Part shown: one piece after another, positions 32,097 through 36,616 of the stretch
Numbering within the stretch: the stretch's first letter is position 1
How the letters are laid out: each line of letters opens with the position of its first letter
DNA from: Eggerthellaceae bacterium
GTDB taxonomy: Bacteria; Actinomycetota; Coriobacteriia; Coriobacteriales; Eggerthellaceae
Direction of reading: 5' to 3'
NCBI GenBank assembly: GCA_017559045.1
Contig: JAFYTB010000078.1
Location: 1 to 36,616, forward strand
Length of the DNA: 36,616 nucleotides
The notes under the pieces: model-generated
Told to the model about the DNA's origin: nothing
Seen by the model: only the letters and a program-made list of their open reading frames with translations
The model's database searches: none
Translations under genes and position numbers: made by a program

Positions 32097-32954
32097 ATGT
32101 TTCAGTTCAATCGTAAGTATATGTTCATGGCAACCGGCGCAGGCCTGGTTGTCACCGCTGTTGTGCAAACCATCTACTCGATGATTACTCACCAGGCCAT
32201 GTCTGCAACCCTGCCTGGGTTGGTTCTGTCTCTTGGTTTGTTCGTTGTTGTTACTGCTTTTGCGGCCGTGCACTTCTCCAAGAGGGCCACTGAGGATGCG
32301 GATGCCTTCATCTCGCTGTATGACGATCTGTGCGACCCGCAGTCCTTTGTAGATCAGGGGAAGCTGCTTGCAAGTGGCATGACCGTCCCTTATACGGCTT
32401 CTAGCTCGTGGTTCATGTCTTATTACGCGCAAGCTTTGCTCGATGTTGGCGTCACCCAGAATGCTCGTGAAATCGAGCGTGCTATGTATGACAGCATTGC
32501 GGAAACTAGCAAGACCGAGGAGCAAGCGCAGATCATCACCAATTTGGTCCCGCTGTCGCTGAAGGTGCTTGGCCCCGAAGAGACCCTTCCCATTATCGAA
32601 ACGGGTATTGACCTGCTTAAACAGGGTCCTCAGCTGAAGCTTGCGCCTGTGATTGCCTACCTTGAGAATCAGCGCATTATCGTTGATGCTCGCATTTTTG
32701 GTAAAGCCGATAAGTTGCTTCCTTTCTATGCCAGCGTTAGAGCCGATAGCAGTGTGCCTTTACGCGTTCGCGTAGAGCATACGTGGGATGAGGCGCGTTT
32801 GCATTACCAGTTAGGAAATGTTCCTGCAGAAAAGGAATGCCTTGAGTACGTGACACGTTTTGGCAATAGACTTGCGCTTGTTAAGGCCGCCAGAGAGCGC
32901 CTTGCGGTGATCCATTCCTCTTCTGAAGCCGTATCTGCTCAAGAATCCGTCTAG
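32097..32954 (+). CDS. Hypothetical membrane-anchored protein with helical repeat-like cytoplasmic part
   Basis: I do not recognise a family. The 285 residues begin with two hydrophobic helices (MFMATGAGLVVTAVVQTIYSM and LPGLVLSLGLFVVVTAFAAVHF) separated by a short loop. The remaining 220 residues are soluble and helix-rich, with TPR-like pairs such as SSWFMSYYAQALLDVGV and EHTWDEARLHYQLGNVPAEKECLEYVTRFGN. With a short N-terminal arm, both ends are likely cytoplasmic. AGAAGGG lies 8 nt upstream of the ATG. It sits between the ligase cluster and the pyrimidine operon, with its own promoter candidate, so it is probably unrelated to either. Confidence 0.75.
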   Translation: MFQFNRKYMFMATGAGLVVTAVVQTIYSMITHQAMSATLPGLVLSLGLFVVVTAFAAVHFSKRATEDADAFISLYDDLCDPQSFVDQGKLLASGMTVPYTASSSWFMSYYAQALLDVGVTQNAREIERAMYDSIAETSKTEEQAQIITNLVPLSLKVLGPEETLPIIETGIDLLKQGPQLKLAPVIAYLENQRIIVDARIFGKADKLLPFYASVRADSSVPLRVRVEHTWDEARLHYQLGNVPAEKECLEYVTRFGNRLALVKAARERLAVIHSSSEAVSAQESV

Positions 32955-33026
32955 GTATTTTCTGCAACCACCATAGCTAAGGTTCATTCACCACGTTTCC
33001 AATATGAAACGTTACCTTCGTAGGCC

Positions 33027-33055
33027 TTACGAAGCGGCTTCGTATGCGTTACACT
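33027..33055 (+). promoter_or_regulatory. Promoter of the pyr operon
   Basis: -35 TTACGA (33027-33032) and -10 TACACT (33050-33055) are 17 bp apart. The predicted start near 33062 falls exactly at the 5' side of the PyrR-binding hairpin. The promoter overlaps three related CTTCGTA arms (33016-33022 forward, 33028-33034 inverted, 33038-33044 forward). Confidence 0.5.
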
Positions 33056-33061
33056 CTTCTC

Positions 33062-33098
33062 GTCCTTTAAATGCGGTACAGAGAGACCGACAAGGCGA
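33062..33098 (+). promoter_or_regulatory. PyrR-binding RNA hairpin (anti-antiterminator) of the pyr leader
   Basis: Lower stem CCTT (33064-33067) with AAGG (33092-33095) and upper stem CGGT (33074-33077) with ACCG (33086-33089) are separated by an internal bulge that includes TTTAA. The apical loop contains CAGAGAG (33079-33085). This fits the known PyrR loop rule C-N-G-N-G-A-G and its associated UUUAA element. UMP-bound PyrR would stabilise it and favour termination downstream. Confidence 0.78.
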
Positions 33099-33171
33099 CA
33101 TATCTGCCGATATCGTAGGTAGCGACTATCGGCATAGCGTGGGCCTTTGTCAGTCGCAAAGGCTATTTTTA
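33092..33171 (+). terminator. pyr leader attenuator: terminator with competing antiterminator arm
   Basis: GCCTTTG (33143-33149) and CAAAGGC (33157-33163) form the terminator stem, followed by TATTTTTA. AAGGC (33092-33096), the 3' arm of the PyrR hairpin, is also complementary to GCCTT (33143-33147) of the terminator, giving the expected mutually exclusive antiterminator pairing. Between them is a separate hairpin, TGCCGATA (33105-33112) with TATCGGCA (33127-33134). Confidence 0.7.
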
Positions 33172-33252
33172 TGCACTGTTCCCGTTGCTAGATGGCTGAT
33201 TTGCGGTTGACGGTTTCACCTGTACGCACTCAACTTTTGGAAGGGAGTGTGT

Positions 33253-33849
33253 ATGACGGAAACGAACATGGTTAAGAGCGTCTGTATGAGCGAAGACGAG
33301 ATCGAGCGATCTCTGACTCGCATTGCGCATCAGATTCTCGAGGCCAACAAAGGTGCAGATTCCATTGCGCTGGTCGGCATTGTGACCCGCGGTGATCTGC
33401 TTGCCAAGATGCTGGTTGACAAGATTGAGCAGATCGAGGGGGTGAGGGTCCCCTTGGGTAAGCTTGACATCAGCTTCTATCGAGATGACTACCTGACCTA
33501 TCTTTCCCCTGAGGTTCACTCTACCGATATCCCCTTTGCGCTTGAGGGTAAGACTATCGTCCTCGTCGATGACGTTCTTTACTCCGGACGCACCATCAGA
33601 GCTGCTCTGGACGCTCTTATGGATTTCGGACGCCCTGACGCCGTTCAGCTCGCGGTTCTGATTGATCGAGGCCATAGGAAGCTTCCTATTAGGGCTGATT
33701 TTGTCGGAAAGAACGTACCTTCGTCCTCCAACGAAAACGTCCGTCTTTTTATTGAGCCCATCGATGAATTCACTGCAGTCGAGATTCTTGAACTCGGTGA
33801 TGGCGATCGTATCGGATCGGCTCCCATCGCCAAGCGCGGAGGTGAGTAG
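33253..33849 (+). CDS. pyrR: Bifunctional pyr operon regulator/uracil phosphoribosyltransferase PyrR
   Basis: PyrR binds the pyr leader RNA when UMP is high and promotes termination; it also has some uracil phosphoribosyltransferase activity. The 198-residue protein has an N-terminal IALVGIVTRGDLLAKML, the KLDISFYRDDY segment typical of PyrR, the PRPP-binding motif VLVDDVLYSGRT and the family LAVLIDRGHRKLPIRADFVGKNVPSS. The ATG at 33253 has GGAAGGGA upstream; an in-frame GTG two codons earlier is less well placed. It is the first gene after the attenuator it is expected to control. pyrB starts one base after its stop. Confidence 0.96.
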   Translation: MTETNMVKSVCMSEDEIERSLTRIAHQILEANKGADSIALVGIVTRGDLLAKMLVDKIEQIEGVRVPLGKLDISFYRDDYLTYLSPEVHSTDIPFALEGKTIVLVDDVLYSGRTIRAALDALMDFGRPDAVQLAVLIDRGHRKLPIRADFVGKNVPSSSNENVRLFIEPIDEFTAVEILELGDGDRIGSAPIAKRGGE

Positions 33850-33850
33850 A

Positions 33851-34795
33851 GTGGGTTTCCCTCATAAGCATCTTATTGACATTCGCGAATATTCCCGCGA
33901 AGACATCATGACCATTCTTGAGACGGCTAAGACCTTCAAGCAGATCAACGAGCGTCGTATTAAGAAGGTTCCTACCCTTAAGGGTTTTACCGTTGTAAAT
34001 ATGTTCAACGAGCCTTCTACTCGTACTCGCTCTTCTTTTGAAATTGCCGAGAAGCGTCTTTCCGCCGATACGCTCAACTTCGGTGGATCCGGCACTTCCA
34101 CCGTGAAGGGTGAGAGCCTTACCGATACGGTTAAGACCCTGTGCTCTTATAAGGTCGACTGCATCGTCGTGCGCGATAAGCATGCAGGCGTTCCTCGCAA
34201 GATTGCCGATATTTCCGGAGTTCATGTCATCGATGCAGGCGATGGCAAGCATCAGCATCCGACCCAGGCGCTTCTTGACTTGTATACGATTTGGGAGGCC
34301 AAGGGTTCGTTTGAGGGCCTGCATGTCGGCATTGTTGGCGACATTGGCCATTCTCGCGTATGCGGCTCTTTGATTCCCGCTCTGAAGACTATGGGCTGCA
34401 AGGTGACTCTTGTTGCGCCGCAGACCCTTCTTCCCGCTCGTCCGGATGTTCTTGGTGCTGATGGTGTGACCACCGATTTTAACGGCATCCTTCCCGAGCT
34501 CGACGTTGTTTATATGCTCCGTATTCAGCGCGAACGTTTCGAGGGCGCTCCTTACCCCAGCCTTCGTGAATACAACATGCTGTACGGTCTTACCCAGGAT
34601 CGCGAGCAGTACATGAAGCCCGATGCTGTGATTTGCCACCCGGGTCCCATTAATCGTGGTGTCGAACTTGATAGCTACATGGCAGATCATCCGACTCGCT
34701 CCTTGATCCTTGATCAGGTTTACGCCGGCGTTCTCGTCCGTATGGCCGTCCTTTATCTGCTTTTGGGAGGTTCTGATAATGGCGCTGATTCTTAG
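33851..34795 (+). CDS. pyrB: Aspartate carbamoyltransferase catalytic subunit
   Basis: PyrB joins carbamoyl phosphate and aspartate in the second step of UMP synthesis. The 314-residue chain has the carbamoyl-phosphate loop STRTRSSFE, the HQHPTQALLDLYTI segment, GDIGHSRV in the aspartate domain and the ending HPGPINRGVELD. The GTG at 33851 is the likely start, with GGAGGTGAG at the end of pyrR; the first residues then read MGFPHKHLIDI, as expected for the family. No regulatory subunit PyrI is next to it, consistent with the PyrR-type operon. Its last 17 bases overlap pyrC. Confidence 0.95.
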   Translation: MGFPHKHLIDIREYSREDIMTILETAKTFKQINERRIKKVPTLKGFTVVNMFNEPSTRTRSSFEIAEKRLSADTLNFGGSGTSTVKGESLTDTVKTLCSYKVDCIVVRDKHAGVPRKIADISGVHVIDAGDGKHQHPTQALLDLYTIWEAKGSFEGLHVGIVGDIGHSRVCGSLIPALKTMGCKVTLVAPQTLLPARPDVLGADGVTTDFNGILPELDVVYMLRIQRERFEGAPYPSLREYNMLYGLTQDREQYMKPDAVICHPGPINRGVELDSYMADHPTRSLILDQVYAGVLVRMAVLYLLLGGSDNGADS

Positions 34796-36071
34796 AAATG
34801 CTCGTCTGATCGATCCTCAGGTCGGTCTTGATGAGGTCGCTGATCTCTTGATCAGAGATGGTCGAATTGTTGAGGTTGGTCACGATTTGACCGCCAAAAC
34901 TTACGTGGAACGCGACCTTTCTGGCAAGATCCTCGTTCCGGGACTGGTTGACATCCATGTTCATCTGCGTGAGCATGGCTTTGAGCTGAAGGAAGACATC
35001 GCAAGCGGCACTCGTTCGGCTGCTCATGGTGGATTCACTGCCGTTTGCGCCATGCCGAATACTACCCCTATTACCGACAATGCGCTTGCCGTTGAGTATG
35101 TTAAGGCTCGTGCAGCTGAGGTAGGGAAGTGCAGGGTCCTTGTATCCGGCGCTTGCACCAAGGGCCTTGGCGGTGAGACGCTCGCAGAGATGGGTGATAT
35201 GGTCGCTCATGGATGCTGTGCCTTCACCGATGACGGTAGGGGCATCAAGGACACCGGAATGATGCGCAGGGTTCTTGATTATGCAGCTCAGTTTGATCGT
35301 GTTGTCATGCCGCATTGTCAGGACGATGAACTTGTTGGTAAGGGCCAGGTTAATGAGGGCGTTGCCAGCACGAGACTCGGTCTCGAGGGTTGGCCTGCAG
35401 AGGGTGAAGAGCTCGAGATCATGCGCGATATCGCTCTTTGCCGCCTGACTGGTTGCCCGCTTCATATTCAGCACCTCACGACGAAGCGCGCTCTAGATTT
35501 GGTTCGCGCAGCGAAGGCCGAGGGCCTGCCCGTTACGTGCGAAGTCACCCCGCATCACCTTGTTCTGACCGAGGACCATATCGGCGATGACTATCCCACG
35601 TCTCTTAAGGTGAATCCGCCTCTGCGTACTGCCGAGGACGCTGCGGGTCTCATTGAGGGCGTTGTTGACGGCTCGGTTGACGTTATTGTTACTGACCATG
35701 CTCCGCATGCAGAATGGGAGAAGGATCGTGAGTTTGAGCTTGCTCCTTTCGGCATGATCGGCCTTGAAACCTCTCTTTCTCTGATTCTTACGTACCTCGT
35801 CGATAAGGGCATCATTGATTACAACCGTATGGTTGAGCTTATGGCTATTCGTCCGAGGGAGATCCTTCGCCAGGAGCGTGTTGCTCTTGAGGCGGGAAGC
35901 GTTGCAGACCTTACGGTTTTCGATCCGAACATCGAATGGACGGTTCAGGCTTCTGACTTCCTTTCGAAGGCAAAGAACTCCGGCTTCATTGGTTATGAGC
36001 TTAAGGGTCGAGCCACGGATGTGTATGTTGGCGGATACGCCACTATGGAGAATGGCGTCGTAGTCGAATAG
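34779..36071 (+). CDS. pyrC: Dihydroorotase (class I)
   Basis: Dihydroorotase closes carbamoyl-aspartate to dihydroorotate. The 430-residue zinc amidohydrolase has the metal motif DIHVHLREHGFELKED (HxH), then GGFTAVCAMPNTTP and HCQDDELVG, the metal ligand His of PLHIQHLTTKRAL and the catalytic Asp of TDHAPHA. The usual Pro of HLREP is replaced (HLREHG). The ATG has GGGAGG eight bases before it and lies within the 3' end of pyrB, so translation is probably coupled. A hairpin follows the gene, before pyrK. Confidence 0.95.
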   Translation: MALILRNARLIDPQVGLDEVADLLIRDGRIVEVGHDLTAKTYVERDLSGKILVPGLVDIHVHLREHGFELKEDIASGTRSAAHGGFTAVCAMPNTTPITDNALAVEYVKARAAEVGKCRVLVSGACTKGLGGETLAEMGDMVAHGCCAFTDDGRGIKDTGMMRRVLDYAAQFDRVVMPHCQDDELVGKGQVNEGVASTRLGLEGWPAEGEELEIMRDIALCRLTGCPLHIQHLTTKRALDLVRAAKAEGLPVTCEVTPHHLVLTEDHIGDDYPTSLKVNPPLRTAEDAAGLIEGVVDGSVDVIVTDHAPHAEWEKDREFELAPFGMIGLETSLSLILTYLVDKGIIDYNRMVELMAIRPREILRQERVALEAGSVADLTVFDPNIEWTVQASDFLSKAKNSGFIGYELKGRATDVYVGGYATMENGVVVE

Positions 36072-36080
36072 CTGCCGTAT

Positions 36081-36115
36081 CGTGCGCAAATGGTCTCTTG
36101 GGCCGTTTGCGCACG
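36081..36115 (+). terminator. Hairpin between pyrC and pyrK
   Basis: A perfect 10-bp inverted repeat, CGTGCGCAAA (36081-36090) and TTTGCGCACG (36106-36115), contains an inner GGTC/GGCC pairing. Only GTTTC follows directly, so it may be a partial terminator or an mRNA processing or stability element inside the pyr operon. Confidence 0.6.
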
Positions 36116-36135
36116 GTTTCATCTGCTATTTTGTA

Positions 36136-36180
36136 TTGACAGCTAACGGCAATGTGCTGGTGAAGACCAGAAGTATTGCC
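36136..36180 (+). promoter_or_regulatory. Consensus -35 and second hairpin before pyrK
   Basis: TTGACA (36136-36141) matches the -35 consensus, but no good -10 follows at 17 bp. A compound hairpin follows: GGCAAT (36148-36153) with ATTGCC (36175-36180), and CTGG with CCAG inside. Its loop (TGAAGA) does not match the PyrR rule, so it is not evidently a second PyrR site. Confidence 0.35.
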
Positions 36181-36216
36181 ATAATGCCAACTCATGTTGA
36201 AAGGACTTTAAGTTCT

Positions 36217-36616
36217 ATGTTGGTTAATGAACAAGCTCGAATTGTGAGCAACGAACAGGTTGGACCGCGTCTTCATATCATGAAGCTGCATGCACCTGAG
36301 ATCGCTGAGCGTATCGCTCCCGGTCAGTTTGTCCATATGAAGGTTCCGCGCATGGAAGACCACATTCTGCGTAGGCCTTTTTCTGTGTATTACGCCGATG
36401 TTGAAACCGGCGTTATCGAGGTTCTCTATCAGGTTGTCGGCTATGGCAGCGACCATATGACTCGTCTCGATAATGGTCTTGTGTGCGAGCTTATTGGCCC
36501 TGTCGGAACCGGCTGGGAGGCTCCCGAGGGCACGAAGCGTGCTCTCGTTGTTGCTGGCGGCGTTGGTGCTGCCCCGCTGTACATGATGGCCGAGAAGCTG
36601 GTCAATGACGGCGTTC
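36217..36616 (+). CDS. pyrK: Dihydroorotate dehydrogenase B electron transfer subunit (3' end outside window)
   Basis: The first 133 residues of PyrK, the FAD/2Fe-2S subunit that connects dihydroorotate dehydrogenase PyrD to NAD+. The flavin-binding motif RRPFSVYYAD is followed by YQVVGYGSDHMTRL and then the NAD-site glycine loop VAGGVGAAPLYMMAEKL. The Cys-rich 2Fe-2S region should lie past the window end, with pyrD expected next. ATG at 36217 with AAAGGAC about 11 nt upstream, rather far; another ATG nearby is out of frame. It probably belongs to the pyr operon despite the 145-base interval with two hairpins. Confidence 0.93.
   Translation, partial: MLVNEQARIVSNEQVGPRLHIMKLHAPEIAERIAPGQFVHMKVPRMEDHILRRPFSVYYADVETGVIEVLYQVVGYGSDHMTRLDNGLVCELIGPVGTGWEAPEGTKRALVVAGGVGAAPLYMMAEKLVNDGV

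Noticed and set aside
33004..33210. A 68-codon open frame in the pyr leader
   Set aside because: It overlaps the promoter, the PyrR hairpin and the terminator, has no ribosome binding site, and starts before the likely transcription start.

Overview
The window looks like a chromosomal segment of an anaerobic actinobacterium of the class Coriobacteriia (Collinsella/Olsenella/Atopobium relatives). The reasons are the actinobacterial-type translation genes, the LuxR-type regulator with a large membrane domain that is typical of this class, the ferredoxin-linked oxoacid metabolism and the carboxylate transporter. I cannot name a species. I saw no rRNA, tRNA, CRISPR array, insertion sequence or phage gene. 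Nearly all genes are on the + strand; dgt is the one clear exception.

Layout. (1) 1-834 is the 3' part of a GC-rich fatty-acyl-CoA synthetase, followed by a dicarboxylate/amino acid:cation symporter. (2) 2400-10681 is the translation operon rimP-nusA-rnpM-infB-rbfA-nrnA-truB-ribF, with an attenuator-like hairpin in its leader. (3) A membrane pyrophosphatase, tatA, a membrane-anchored LuxR regulator overlapping rnhA, and convergent dgt follow. (4) Next come a membrane protein and dnaG, then def-fmt-rsmB; RsmB carries an unusual disordered repeat extension of about 310 residues. (5) 23785-31957 is the accessory-looking part: two copies of an XRE-cupin regulator plus AMP-forming acyl-CoA ligase pair, enclosing a P-loop ATPase and a four-subunit 2-oxoacid:ferredoxin oxidoreductase (delta, alpha, beta, gamma). 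(6) A small membrane protein follows. The window ends with the PyrR-attenuated pyrimidine operon pyrR-pyrB-pyrC-pyrK (pyrK cut by the window end).

The most system-like part is region 5. The oxidoreductase interconverts 2-oxoacids and acyl-CoAs, and the ligases interconvert acyl-CoAs and free acids with ATP/AMP/PPi. Together they could activate branched or aromatic short acids and reductively carboxylate them to amino-acid precursors, or run the other way and ferment amino acids. The cupin regulators are plausible sensors of the acid or acyl-CoA. The membrane pyrophosphatase elsewhere in the window would handle the PPi. This is inference from gene content.

Base composition is mosaic. The oxidoreductase block (about 27.2-29.6 kb) and the left-end ligase have almost exclusively G/C third codon positions. 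The rest has many T-ending codons. The right-hand switch falls inside the gamma-subunit gene, which suggests replacement by recombination with a higher-GC relative.
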